A stretch of DNA of 13,394 bases from Lachnospiraceae bacterium. Lineage in GTDB: Bacteria; Bacillota; Clostridia; Lachnospirales; Lachnospiraceae. The notes beneath the pieces were generated by a model. That model made no database searches, was not told the origin of the DNA, and saw only the letters and a program-made list of their open reading frames with translations. The translations under genes were made by a program, and so were the position numbers. The first letter of the stretch is position 1. Each line of letters starts with the position of its first letter. The stretch is taken from assembly GCA_900770785.1 (NCBI GenBank), contig CAAGLJ010000124.1, positions 1 through 13,394 of the forward strand, given 5' to 3'. Shown here piece by piece: positions 1-7,530 of the stretch.

Positions 1-342
1 CACCAGCCTTCTGCTTCCCCGGTAGAACAGAAAAATTCCCAAAAGCTGAAGGACTATGTTGGCTGCCACCACAATTTGCTGATGGTTGCCAAAAAAGCTG
101 AACAAAAATCGGAGAAAATAAACATAGCACAGATCCCAGTCAATGTAGTCCGCAGAAAGAGTCTCTCCCTGCCTTATCCATGCCTGATCCATTAGCAGCC
201 CTTCTCCTGCTACCTGCCAATGCCCCGAAACAGCTCCCCACAGGTGGGCCGCTACCAAAATATTTAAGACCAGCAGAAAAACACCGGCTTCCACCAGTGC
301 CTTACCCATATTCTGCTCTTGCCCGTCCTTAACCTCTTTCAT
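1..342 (-). CDS. Integral membrane protein, N-terminal part (cut by left window edge)
   Basis: An open frame of 114 codons runs from an ATG at 342-340 to the window edge without a stop. The ATG is preceded by GAGGGAG a few bases upstream. The visible protein starts with a short charged segment (MKEVKDGQEQ), then a hydrophobic helix at about residues 16-38, a roughly 50-residue soluble loop with several Trp and acidic residues, and a second hydrophobic helix at about 88-107 followed by a basic stretch (RGSRR). This is the pattern of a multi-pass membrane protein. The loop between the first two helices (containing DYIDWDLCYVYFLRF) recalls large GT-C-like or uncharacterised polytopic proteins of Lachnospiraceae, but I cannot confirm that. 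It starts 29 nt after the stop of the zinc-ribbon gene, on the same strand, so the two are probably co-transcribed. An ATG at 346-344 is out of frame and closes after five codons. Confidence 0.7.
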   Translation of the reverse strand, partial: MKEVKDGQEQNMGKALVEAGVFLLVLNILVAAHLWGAVSGHWQVAGEGLLMDQAWIRQGETLSADYIDWDLCYVYFLRFLFSFFGNHQQIVVAANIVLQLLGIFLFYRGSRRLV

Positions 343-371
343 TCATCTCCCTCAACACCGGTCAGTCTTTC

Positions 372-1256
372 TTAATTCCAATCCTTCACATATTCTTTCA
401 TTAGTTTTTCCACCATTTTCTGGTATCTTTTTGTGCATTTTTCCTTTTTCCCCTGTTCCAGATCCTGCAAGCAGGGTTTAAGAAATGTGTTCCAGATCTT
501 CAGGTAATGCTTTTTACCCTCTGCCGACTTTTCAATGCGTTTGACGATAGTAGGTGCAATATTATAATATTCTTTTACCAGTATTTCTCCCTGAGGCTGT
601 TTTAAAAGAAAGTTGTCCCGATATTCCTTCAGCCGTCTTACTTCCTCACAGTCCTCACCCTTCCCCAAAGCCAGACAGGCTGCGGTAGTGATGTAACACA
701 GCTTTCTTTTGAAACCGCGATAAATCGTATCATAGTCTGCGACTCTTATCCTGCTGTCCGAAAAAGCTTCTGTCCATTTTCCGGCCAGTTCAAGGCAGAA
801 AGGACGAACATCCTCTCCTCCGATATGTAAAGCAGCCGGAAACAGATAAACTGCCATATAGCTGTTTAACCGATACTGTGTCTGCCTCAGTCTGTTTTTG
901 GAAGATATCTGTGCTAAAAGAGCCTTGCCCTGTTCAATTATGGTATCTCTCACAAAGGCACCTTCCTGCTGAAGTATCCCTCCCTCCAGCTGTTCAAGAA
1001 AAGTCCCGAAATGCCGGCAAAAGTCGTCAAAAGCCACAGGGTATTCCTCATAGGAAAAGCGCTCCAGCCAGGCATCAAAGCCGACAAATACCTCCCTCAC
1101 GCGGGAGGGAAATTCATCCGGTTCAAAGCCCCCTTTGCCTTTATCCGGACCCAGAAAAATTTTCTTTCCGCAAAACATACAAATAATGCGATCCCGATTT
1201 TCAGGAGCCTGCATTTTTTCACCACAGCCGGGACAACTGATTTCTTTCCACTCCAT
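372..1256 (-). CDS. Zinc-ribbon protein with a C-terminal CFI-box-like domain, function unknown
   Basis: A 294-residue protein with two recognisable parts. The N-terminus has two Cys pairs (C8-x2-C11 and C26-x2-C29; SCPGCG and ICMFCG), a zinc-ribbon arrangement. The middle is helical and unfamiliar. Residues about 187-241 begin CYITTAAC, continue with LGKGEDC...LKEYRDNFL and end with EYYNIAPTIV. This matches what I recall of the CFI-box domain (Cys-Phe/Tyr-Ile, Thr/Ala-rich, then an arginine-aspartate helix and a YY..P motif). The C-terminus is lysine-rich. There is no signal peptide or membrane helix, so it is probably cytoplasmic. I chose the ATG at 1256-1254 because AGAGG lies 8 nt upstream. 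A longer form from the ATG at 1283 (303 residues) is possible but has only a weak ribosome site, inside the end of yebC. It follows yebC closely and precedes a membrane protein gene. Function unknown; the gene is clearly real, the domain name is moderately sure. Confidence 0.85.
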   Translation of the reverse strand: MEWKEISCPGCGEKMQAPENRDRIICMFCGKKIFLGPDKGKGGFEPDEFPSRVREVFVGFDAWLERFSYEEYPVAFDDFCRHFGTFLEQLEGGILQQEGAFVRDTIIEQGKALLAQISSKNRLRQTQYRLNSYMAVYLFPAALHIGGEDVRPFCLELAGKWTEAFSDSRIRVADYDTIYRGFKRKLCYITTAACLALGKGEDCEEVRRLKEYRDNFLLKQPQGEILVKEYYNIAPTIVKRIEKSAEGKKHYLKIWNTFLKPCLQDLEQGKKEKCTKRYQKMVEKLMKEYVKDWN

Positions 1257-1286
1257 AGCTTTCGCCTCTTTTTGCGTGTCCATCAG

Positions 1287-2015
1287 TTATTCATCCCAGT
1301 TATGATAAACTGCCTGTACATCATCATCATCTTCCAGTAGATCCAGGGTTTTCTGTAAATTCTTAAGGGCCGTTTCATCCGTCAATTCAACGTAATTCTG
1401 GGGCAGCATGGTCACTTCTGCACTGACCATGGAAATACCTGCTTCTTCCAGTGCCTTCCTTACCTCATCGAAAGAATCCGGTGCGGTCAGTATCTCATAG
1501 CTGTCCTCTTCTTCCTGGAAGTCCTCTGCCCCCGCATCCAGTGCAGTCATCATCAAATCGTCTGCCTCCAGATCACACTCCTGCTTATCTACAATAATCT
1601 GCCCCTTCTCATCGAACATAAAGGATACACAGCCTGGCGTTCCTATGCTGCCCTGTCCCTTGGTAAAGGCACTCCTTACATTGGCCGCAGTCCTGTTCTT
1701 ATTGTCCGTCAAGGCATTGACGATGATGGCAATGCCATTTGGACCATAGCCTTCATATGTAACGTATTCATAGTTTACGTTTCCTACATCTCCGGCAGCC
1801 TTCTTAATTCCCCGCTCAATGGTATCGTTAGGCATATTGTTGGATTTTGCCTTGGCAATTACCTGTGCCAGCTTGAAATTATTGGAAGGATCCGGCCCTC
1901 CCTCTTTAACGGCAACAGCAATTTCCCTTCCAATTATGGTAAAAATCTTTCCCTTCGCCGCATCGTTCTTCTCTTTTTTATGCTTAATATTGGCAAATTT
2001 TGAATGTCCTGACAT
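1287..2015 (-). CDS. yebC: YebC/TACO1-family protein
   Basis: A 242-residue protein with the invariant family start MSGHSKFANIKHKKEKNDAAKG and the internal motifs NNMPNDTIERGIKKA, YEGYGPNGIAIIV, TDNKNRT and GCVSFMFDEKG, covering the whole family length. YebC/TACO1 proteins are cytosolic. They were long annotated as transcriptional regulators; more recent work links bacterial YebC and mitochondrial TACO1 to translation, helping ribosomes through proline-rich stretches. The acidic C-terminus (LEDDDDVQAVYHNWDE) is also typical. The ATG at 2015 has AGAGGAG a few bases upstream. The gene lies 28 nt after the CBS/CorC gene and a few bases before the zinc-ribbon frame, so all are likely on one transcript. 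Family assignment is near certain; the exact role here is inferred from the family. Confidence 0.97.
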   Translation of the reverse strand: MSGHSKFANIKHKKEKNDAAKGKIFTIIGREIAVAVKEGGPDPSNNFKLAQVIAKAKSNNMPNDTIERGIKKAAGDVGNVNYEYVTYEGYGPNGIAIIVNALTDNKNRTAANVRSAFTKGQGSIGTPGCVSFMFDEKGQIIVDKQECDLEADDLMMTALDAGAEDFQEEEDSYEILTAPDSFDEVRKALEEAGISMVSAEVTMLPQNYVELTDETALKNLQKTLDLLEDDDDVQAVYHNWDE

Positions 2016-2043
2016 ACATCTCCTCTTTTCTGTCTTTCCGACT

Positions 2044-2979
2044 TTAGTTTTTGGTGCCTTCTTCCTTCCCCGTCCGGTCTGTATTCCTTTTGGTCACCAG
2101 TACGCTTTGAATCCTTTTGTGCTCAATGGAAGCAACCTTAAAATTATAGTCTTCCACATCAATGCTGAATTCATCCTTTTCCTCAGGAATCCTGTCCATT
2201 TTGGCAATAAGGAAGCCATTCAGAGTCTCAAATTCCTCTTCCTCAAAGGATATGCCAAACCTCTCCTCCAGCTCTTTAAGGGGGGTCAGTCCCTCAATAA
2301 TATACTGATCCTTACTGGTCTGGGCAATATGCTCTTCTTCCTCATCATATTCATCCAGAATACTGCCCACAATCTCCTCCAGAATATCCTCCAGAGCGAC
2401 CAGCCCTGAGGTCTGTCCATATTCATCCACCACAATAACCATTTGCAGCTTGGTGGCCTGCATGGTAGCAAAAAGGGCATCCACCTTCCTGGTTTCGGGA
2501 ATAAACTTTGCTTCCCGTAAAAGACCCGGGATACTGCCTACAGGCTCATTTCTGTTCTGATTTTTGTACTGCATTCTCAAGGCATCCTTTAAATGAAGAA
2601 TTCCCAGAATATGATCAATATTTTCTTCATACACAGGATAACGGGAATTTCTCTGCTCCAGCATAAATCCTATTGCCTGATCCAGAGTAACCTTCCCGTC
2701 TATGGCCACAATATTGCTTCTGTGGGTCATTATATCCTGTGCCTGCTTATCATCGAATTCAAAAATATTGGTAATCATTTTAGCCTCACTGGCCTGAATC
2801 AACCCCTGCTCATGACCCTCCTGAATCATGGACATGATTTCTTCCTGTGCATCAGAGCCGTCTTTATTCTTTGCCCGATATTGCTTTACCATTTTAGCAA
2901 TTATGTAAAGACAAAGCTCCACCAGTAAAACGACTAAAACGACCATAATTACCTTGACAGTGGGACCACCATCATCCAT
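2044..2979 (-). CDS. Membrane-anchored CBS-pair / CorC_HlyC-domain protein (hemolysin C family)
   Basis: A 311-residue protein. Residues about 9-29 form one hydrophobic helix, followed by a basic stretch (KMVKQYRAK), so the rest is predicted to be cytoplasmic. A CBS pair follows: first at about 83-135 (MTHRSNIVAI, NSRYPVYEENIDHILGILHLKDAL), second at about 155-208 (MVIVVDEYGQTSGLVALEDILEEIVG). A CorC_HlyC domain covers about 220-298. The DEYG..GLVxxEDxLEEIVG string is diagnostic of the CorC/HlyC/CNNM-related family, tied to divalent cation (Mg/Co) handling; CBS pairs usually bind adenine nucleotides. The four-helix DUF21 transport domain of full-length family members is absent and a single helix replaces it, so a transport role is not evident. 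The ATG at 2979 has AAGGAG 9 nt upstream. It is the first gene after a promoter in the preceding gap, leading into yebC. 'Hemolysin' is a historical name and does not indicate a toxin. Confidence 0.93.
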   Translation of the reverse strand: MDDGGPTVKVIMVVLVVLLVELCLYIIAKMVKQYRAKNKDGSDAQEEIMSMIQEGHEQGLIQASEAKMITNIFEFDDKQAQDIMTHRSNIVAIDGKVTLDQAIGFMLEQRNSRYPVYEENIDHILGILHLKDALRMQYKNQNRNEPVGSIPGLLREAKFIPETRKVDALFATMQATKLQMVIVVDEYGQTSGLVALEDILEEIVGSILDEYDEEEEHIAQTSKDQYIIEGLTPLKELEERFGISFEEEEFETLNGFLIAKMDRIPEEKDEFSIDVEDYNFKVASIEHKRIQSVLVTKRNTDRTGKEEGTKN

Positions 2980-3018
2980 TTTCTCAACTCCTTATGCTTT
3001 TGTTCATCATATTAATAA

Positions 3019-3047
3019 AATATACCATCCCCGACCGTAAACGTCAA
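3019..3047 (-). promoter_or_regulatory. Sigma-A promoter for the CBS/CorC - yebC transcript
   Basis: On the minus strand, TTGACG (3047-3042) and TATATT (3024-3019) are separated by exactly 17 nt, and TGG directly before the -10 box supplies an extended -10 TGn element. It lies in the 72-nt gap between the mazF stop and the CBS/CorC start, in the right orientation, about 40 nt before the start codon. It indicates that the CBS/CorC gene and those behind it can be transcribed independently of the rex operon. No terminator hairpin is visible between mazF and this promoter, so read-through is also likely. Confidence 0.7.
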
Positions 3048-3051
3048 TGTA

Positions 3052-3390
3052 TCAATGTAATTGCAGACTTATCTTCAGTGCCTCATTTACCTTACACATG
3101 ATTTTTTCGTCCAGATGGCATACCTTATCCTTCAATCTCTTCTTATCTATGGTTCTTAACTGCTCCAGTAAAATTACGGAGTCCTTAACCATCTCGTATT
3201 CCTCACAGGCCAACTGAATATGTGTAGGCAGATTATTCTTCGTCAGCTTGGAGGTAATTGCTGCACAGATAACCGTTGGGGAATGTTTATTCCCCATATC
3301 ATTCTGTACAATCAGTACGGGTCTTACACCGCCCTGTTCAGAGCCGATTACCGGCCTTAAATCTGCATAATAAACGTCACCGCGTTTCAA
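3052..3390 (-). CDS. mazF: MazF/PemK-family endoribonuclease toxin (EndoA/NdoA type)
   Basis: A 112-residue protein, the family's usual length. It opens MKRGDVYYADLRPVIGSEQGG and carries VRPVLIVQND, PTVICAAITSK, LPTHIQL and DSVILLEQLRTIDK, all typical of the Bacillus subtilis EndoA (NdoA) sequence-specific mRNA interferase. The residues equivalent to its active site, R23, T46 and Q77, are present, so it should be active. The start is a TTG at 3390-3388, the only in-frame start before an upstream stop, preceded by GAAGGAAG about 7 nt away. As in B. subtilis it lies downstream of alr, but there the EndoAI antitoxin gene sits between them. Here the 74-nt gap cannot hold one, so no antitoxin is adjacent. 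Whether the toxin is held by an antitoxin encoded elsewhere cannot be told from the window. Confidence 0.95.
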   Translation of the reverse strand: MKRGDVYYADLRPVIGSEQGGVRPVLIVQNDMGNKHSPTVICAAITSKLTKNNLPTHIQLACEEYEMVKDSVILLEQLRTIDKKRLKDKVCHLDEKIMCKVNEALKISLQLH

Positions 3391-3464
3391 TTTCTCACTT
3401 CCTTCATCTAATATAGCTTATTGATTACACTTTGAGTATTGCCACATTATCTGAAGGTATACCT

Positions 3465-4655
3465 CTAAATCTTCTCAAAAAAACAGTCATCAAAATAGTC
3501 CTTGGCATAGCATTCTTTTCCGGCCCTGCTGTAGACCCTGGGAACCCTCTTCCCCATGATACAGGCCATCTCATAATTGAATCGTTCTGCCAGCGTACCC
3601 ACTTCTTCCATAGTAATGTTCTCTTCTCCATCCCTGCCGATGAGCACCACCTCATCTCCTTCCTTTACCTGAGGGATATGGGTTACATCAATCATAAACT
3701 GATCCATACAGATTCGTCCAAGAACAGGGGCCTTTTTCCCCCGAACCAGGACATATCCCTTCCCGGACAGACTTCTGGGATAGCCGTCTCCATAGCCTAC
3801 CGGCACAGTAGCCACCAGTGTGTCCTTGTCTGTTACACAGGTTCCGCCGTAGCTGATGCTTTTTCCTGCTTCCACCCTTTTTAAAAAGACGATATGGCTG
3901 TGAAGAGAAAAGGCAGGACGTAAATCCAGCTTCAGATGATGGTTGCCCTCCCAGGGCCATAAACCATAGAGGGCTATACCGATACGAACCATATCCAGCT
4001 GTGTATCCGGCATCTCCAGCATGGCAGCACTATTGGCACAATGTTTTAATGGAATATGATAATTAAACTGCTTCTCTGCCTGATGAACAAACTGGCAAAA
4101 AGCAGTAAACTGCCCATAAGCTGCCTCCTTATCCTCATCATCCGCCTTGGCAAAATGGGTAAAAATTCCTTCCACCCAAATTTCCTTTGTCAAAAAAACC
4201 TTCTCCAAAAAATCCAGCCCCTCTTTTTTGGGCTGAATACCAATACGGCTCATTCCTGTATCCACCTTGATGTGCACCAGAGCCTTTTTGCCCAGCTTTA
4301 TGGCTTCCTGCTGAAGCTCTCCAATCATATCCTCACGAAACAGGGTAAAGCGAATTTCTTCTCTTATCAGCTCTTCAAAGGCATAGGGAAAAACATAGCC
4401 CAATACCAGAAGTGGTTTATGAATTCCCGCCTTTCTTAAGCACAACGCCTCTTCCGCAGTGGCTGTAGCAAAGCCATAGATATAATCCCGGTCTTCCAGC
4501 TCCCTGGCAATGGGGGCTGCACCATGACCATAACCATCGGTTTTGACTACTGCCAGAATTTTGGTGTCTTTATCCAAATGCCTGTGGAGTAAATCCATAT
4601 TATGTGAAATAGCATCCAGGTCTATGGCTGCATAGATTCTGTCATAATGTTTCAT
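3465..4655 (-). CDS. alr: Alanine racemase
   Basis: A 396-residue PLP-dependent fold-type III enzyme that interconverts L- and D-alanine to supply D-Ala for peptidoglycan; cytoplasmic. The PLP lysine is K38 in AVVKTDGYGHG (the common form is AVVKANAYGHG). The second catalytic base is Y269 in SISYGGT. The conserved motifs VDTGMSRIG (131-139), HCANSAA (205-211), VRIGIALYG (223-231), VGYGDGYPR (286-294) and GRICMDQFMIDVT (313-325) are all present, so the enzyme should be active. The C-terminus ends about 15 residues after the VPRVY motif with a cysteine- and acid-rich tail (YFDDCFFEKI). The ATG at 4655 lies 14 nt inside the end of nnr, and its own ribosome site is weak, so translational coupling to nnr is likely. 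Confidence 0.98.
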   Translation of the reverse strand: MKHYDRIYAAIDLDAISHNMDLLHRHLDKDTKILAVVKTDGYGHGAAPIARELEDRDYIYGFATATAEEALCLRKAGIHKPLLVLGYVFPYAFEELIREEIRFTLFREDMIGELQQEAIKLGKKALVHIKVDTGMSRIGIQPKKEGLDFLEKVFLTKEIWVEGIFTHFAKADDEDKEAAYGQFTAFCQFVHQAEKQFNYHIPLKHCANSAAMLEMPDTQLDMVRIGIALYGLWPWEGNHHLKLDLRPAFSLHSHIVFLKRVEAGKSISYGGTCVTDKDTLVATVPVGYGDGYPRSLSGKGYVLVRGKKAPVLGRICMDQFMIDVTHIPQVKEGDEVVLIGRDGEENITMEEVGTLAERFNYEMACIMGKRVPRVYSRAGKECYAKDYFDDCFFEKI

Positions 4656-6207
4656 CCTGTTCTTCTACTATCTCCTTATTCTTTCTCAATAAGGCTATCA
4701 GCGCCTGCCCCATATCGGAAGCCGTCAGAGAATACTCATTTCCCCCTGCTGCGGCCTCATCCCCTGCTTTACCATGTAAATAGACTCCCAGACAGGCCGC
4801 TTTAAAGCCTTCCATTTTCTGGGCCAGCAGGGCACCTATGATACCGGTAAGCAGATCCCCGCTTCCCGCCGTAGCCATACCACTGTTTCCACACAGATTC
4901 ACACAGCCTCTCCCCGTATGATCCATAATCAGGGTTCTGGCATCCTTTTGCACCACGATTCCTCTGTAATCCTGTGCTGCCTTTTCCAATACATGACAGT
5001 CCCGGTCTCTAATCCGCTCAACACTCTCCCCCGTTAAACGGCATAATTCCATAAGGTGGGGAGTAAGGATCAGGGTCCTTCGGTTTTCCTCCTTTTCCTG
5101 CAGGGCTTTCAGTTCTTCTCCCAAATCGGTAGCTGCCAGCAGATTTATCCCATCTGCATCTATTATAAGGGGCAAAGAATTTTCCCTAAGTATTTTCTGC
5201 AGCAGCCCAAAGGCAATGGAAGCGGTCCCCGTCCCAGGCCCAAAAATCACTATGTCTGCCCAGGCCAATCCTTTATCTAAGCGGTTTAACGCCTCCTGTA
5301 CATCGGCATAAACATCTAAAAGAGCCTCCGGCAGCAGGCTTGTCAGTGCACTCTGCTGGTTTCGATGGGTACAGATTCTTACCATTCCACAGCCTGTTCT
5401 TAAGGCACCAAGGGCTGCCAGATAAGGGGCTCCCCCTATATCCTCATTTCCTGCCACCACCAATACCTTTCCAAATGTTCCTTTGTGACCCTCTGACGGT
5501 CTTTTGGGCAAAAGCCGGGCTGGATTGCCCAAAAGAGCAATCCAGCGGGGAGGCTCATCAAGGAAGCTGGCAGCGGTAATGCCGATTTCCTTCACCACAA
5601 TCCTTCCTGCATGGGACACCCCCGGATACAGGCACAGGCCCAGCTTCAAAAAGCCAAAGGTTACCGTTACATCTGCCCGAAAGGCAGTTCCCAGAACCTT
5701 TCCTGTATTGCTGTCAAGGCCGGAAGGTACATCAATGGCCAGCTTTAAGGACTTCCACCCGGAAACCTTCTCCAGTATCCGGGCTCTTTCTCCCGATACC
5801 GGGCGGCTTAAGCCTACTCCAAAAACACCATCGATTACCATAGCATATTCCTCTAAAGGAAGTTCGGTAACCATTCTGGCCCCCATTTTTTTCAGCATTT
5901 CATATTGAAGTCCGGGCAGCTCCCCCAGCTTTTCAGGTGGCTTGTCTGATAAATAAAAAACGGTTACCTCATAATTTCTCTGTATAAGCAGCCTTGCCAC
6001 TGCCAGTGCATCAGCTCCGTTATTTCCACCTCCGGCCAGAATCAGCACCCTTCCCTCAGAAGGAGAAAAAAGCCGTCCGACTTCTTCCACTACAGCCAGC
6101 GCAGCCTGCTCCATCAAAATCAGGGCAGGCACTTTAAGGTATTCTATGGTATTATGGTCGTAGCGGGACATTTCTCTGCCGGTAACCAGGTAGCAAAATG
6201 GTGTCAT
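4642..6207 (-). CDS. nnr: Bifunctional NAD(P)H-hydrate epimerase / ADP-dependent (S)-NAD(P)H-hydrate dehydratase
   Basis: A 521-residue fusion that repairs NAD(P)HX, the hydrated and inactive form of NADH and NADPH. The N-terminal YjeF_N epimerase domain (about 1-220) has the nucleotide-binding loop GGGNNGADALAVAR (59-72), VIDGVFGVGLSRPVSG (124-139) and AIDVPSGLDSNTG (157-169). The C-terminal ribokinase-like dehydratase (about 235-512) has KGTFGKVLVVAG (242-253), GPGTG (323-327), IDADGINLL (349-357), TPHLMEL (382-388) and GMATAGSGDLLTG (443-455), with D451 the expected catalytic base. TPHLMEL replaces the more common TPHPGEM, and NNGAD replaces NNGGD; both spare the core catalytic residues. 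The ATG overlaps the TGA of the upstream gene (ATGA) and alr overlaps its end, so the three genes form a tightly coupled operon. Confidence 0.97.
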   Translation of the reverse strand: MTPFCYLVTGREMSRYDHNTIEYLKVPALILMEQAALAVVEEVGRLFSPSEGRVLILAGGGNNGADALAVARLLIQRNYEVTVFYLSDKPPEKLGELPGLQYEMLKKMGARMVTELPLEEYAMVIDGVFGVGLSRPVSGERARILEKVSGWKSLKLAIDVPSGLDSNTGKVLGTAFRADVTVTFGFLKLGLCLYPGVSHAGRIVVKEIGITAASFLDEPPRWIALLGNPARLLPKRPSEGHKGTFGKVLVVAGNEDIGGAPYLAALGALRTGCGMVRICTHRNQQSALTSLLPEALLDVYADVQEALNRLDKGLAWADIVIFGPGTGTASIAFGLLQKILRENSLPLIIDADGINLLAATDLGEELKALQEKEENRRTLILTPHLMELCRLTGESVERIRDRDCHVLEKAAQDYRGIVVQKDARTLIMDHTGRGCVNLCGNSGMATAGSGDLLTGIIGALLAQKMEGFKAACLGVYLHGKAGDEAAAGGNEYSLTASDMGQALIALLRKNKEIVEEQDETL

Positions 6208-6830
6208 TCCTTTTCCCCTTTTTTCCCGTTTTGCCTTTCCAGTGGATTATACTTCATATCAAATACCTCGATAACGTGAGGTCCAAGTATATCGTGCATA
6301 TAGGAATACATTTCCTGATTGATTATTTCCTTATCCTGCTTTCTGATAATATTTTTCTTCAAATCAATTCTTACCTGATCGATCCACCTGGAAATCTCCA
6401 GGATATCCTTCTCATTGGTTTTCAGCACCTGATAGCACATTTCCATAGTATGAACCATCAAATCATGGTTCACCTCATGTATCCGCACGGGCAAATCCAG
6501 AAGCTCATCCGAAAAGGCATCCATCTTTTCGTTGCACTCCTCAATCAGACGCCTGTTCTCATCTCTCTTTCGCTCCGAGGAAGCATCATCCTTCTCCATT
6601 AATTCCATGATTTCATCCATCAGCCTCTTTTTAATCCGCTTGATGTCCTTCATCTGTGAGTTCAGTTTACCCTGCTGCTTCAGTAAATTATTCAGTTCCT
6701 CTTCCATTTTGTTAATTGCTTTATCCGGTTCCATAAAATCGAATAATCTATGCCATTTATGGTCTAAAACAAGAATCGGAATTTTCCTGCCTTTCAGGGC
6801 ATTTTCATAAGTATTGCCTTTTTGGGCCAT
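6204..6830 (-). CDS. Coiled-coil protein of unknown function between rex and nnr
   Basis: A 208-residue, highly charged protein without membrane helices, signal peptide or Cys clusters. It starts with a short non-helical segment containing KGRKIPILVLDHKWHRLF (about 13-30). Residues about 36-80 form a predicted coiled coil rich in Glu, Lys and Leu, a second helical, acidic region spans about 85-115, and more helical sequence follows to residue 190. The tail is basic (NGKKGEKE). I do not recognise a family; it may be a lineage-specific Clostridia protein. The ATG at 6830 is preceded by GGGGG about 8 nt upstream. It lies 19 nt after the rex stop and overlaps nnr by four bases, so it is certainly co-transcribed with both. 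The coding frame is convincing because of this packing and its length; the function is open. Confidence 0.85.
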   Translation of the reverse strand: MAQKGNTYENALKGRKIPILVLDHKWHRLFDFMEPDKAINKMEEELNNLLKQQGKLNSQMKDIKRIKKRLMDEIMELMEKDDASSERKRDENRRLIEECNEKMDAFSDELLDLPVRIHEVNHDLMVHTMEMCYQVLKTNEKDILEISRWIDQVRIDLKKNIIRKQDKEIINQEMYSYMHDILGPHVIEVFDMKYNPLERQNGKKGEKE

Positions 6831-6849
6831 GGGAATTTCCCCCTTTCTC

Positions 6850-7500
6850 CTAAGACTCTGCTTCCTTTTCCTTTTCGTAGCGGTGAATGTTATAGGATAA
6901 CTTCATCAGGCTGTCGGATAAATGTACATTTTCTACCCGGATTTCTTTGGGGACATTCAAATCCACATGCGCAAAATTCCAGATTGCCTTAATTCCACAG
7001 GCGGTCAGCTGTTCTGCAACCTTTAACGCCCCCTCCTTTGGAATGGTAATGACGGCAATATCAATGTCGTTTTCCTTTATAAAATCACACATTGCTTCCA
7101 TTGGCTTTACCTCAAAGTCCCGTATGCGGGTTCCGTGAAGTCTGGGATTATGATCGAAAATCCCCTTGAAGATAAAGCCCCTGCGTTCAAAATTCATGTA
7201 ATTCACCAATGCCTGCCCCAGATTACCTGCACCGATAAGAATTAAATGATGCTCCTTGTCCAACCCCAGAATCTTTCCGATTTCCACATAAAGGTACTCC
7301 ACATTGTATCCATAGCCCTGCTGTCCAAATCCCCCAAAATTATTCAAATCCTGCCTGATTTGCGATGCAGTAACCCTCATCCTTTCGCTGAGCTCCTGTG
7401 AAGAAATACGTTCTACACCTTCATCTTTCAGTTCACCCAGATATCGAAAATAGCGCGGCAATCTTCCAATGACGGCCTGTGATATCTCTTTTCTTTCCAC
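6850..7500 (-). CDS. rex: Redox-sensing transcriptional repressor Rex
   Basis: A 216-residue protein of full family length. Rex dimers bind operators when NADH/NAD+ is low and release them when NADH rises, controlling fermentation and respiration genes. The N-terminal winged helix (about 1-60) contains SSQELSERMRVTASQIRQDL and NNFGGFGQQGYGYNV, which are diagnostic. The Rossmann domain has the dinucleotide loop GAGNLGQAL (90-98) and the acidic FDHNP (116-120). The C-terminal helix (VHLSDSLMKLSYNIHRYEK, about 192-210) is the domain-swap helix of the dimer. The start is a GTG at 7500-7498, preceded by GGGGAGG about 8 nt upstream. It is the first gene of its operon, behind a consensus promoter that carries a candidate Rex operator, so autoregulation is likely. 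The neighbouring YdiF-like ABC-F gene is also near rex (ydiH) in Bacillus subtilis. Confidence 0.98.
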   Translation of the reverse strand: MERKEISQAVIGRLPRYFRYLGELKDEGVERISSQELSERMRVTASQIRQDLNNFGGFGQQGYGYNVEYLYVEIGKILGLDKEHHLILIGAGNLGQALVNYMNFERRGFIFKGIFDHNPRLHGTRIRDFEVKPMEAMCDFIKENDIDIAVITIPKEGALKVAEQLTACGIKAIWNFAHVDLNVPKEIRVENVHLSDSLMKLSYNIHRYEKEKEAES

Positions 7501-7530
7501 TTTTCCTGCCTCCCCTGATCAATTAAAATC

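Noticed and set aside
1819..2409. Plus-strand open frame of 196 codons over yebC and the CBS/CorC gene
   Set aside because: It spans the junction of two certain genes in antisense, without a promoter or ribosome site; the hydrophobic translation is an artefact of reading acidic codons backwards.
3391..3464. Promoter (TATATT at 3410-3415) or small antitoxin gene between alr and mazF
   Set aside because: No acceptable -35 box at 16-18 nt from the TATATT, and no open frame with a ribosome site fits in 74 nt. The small palindrome AGGTATACCT right after the alr stop has no loop or U-run.
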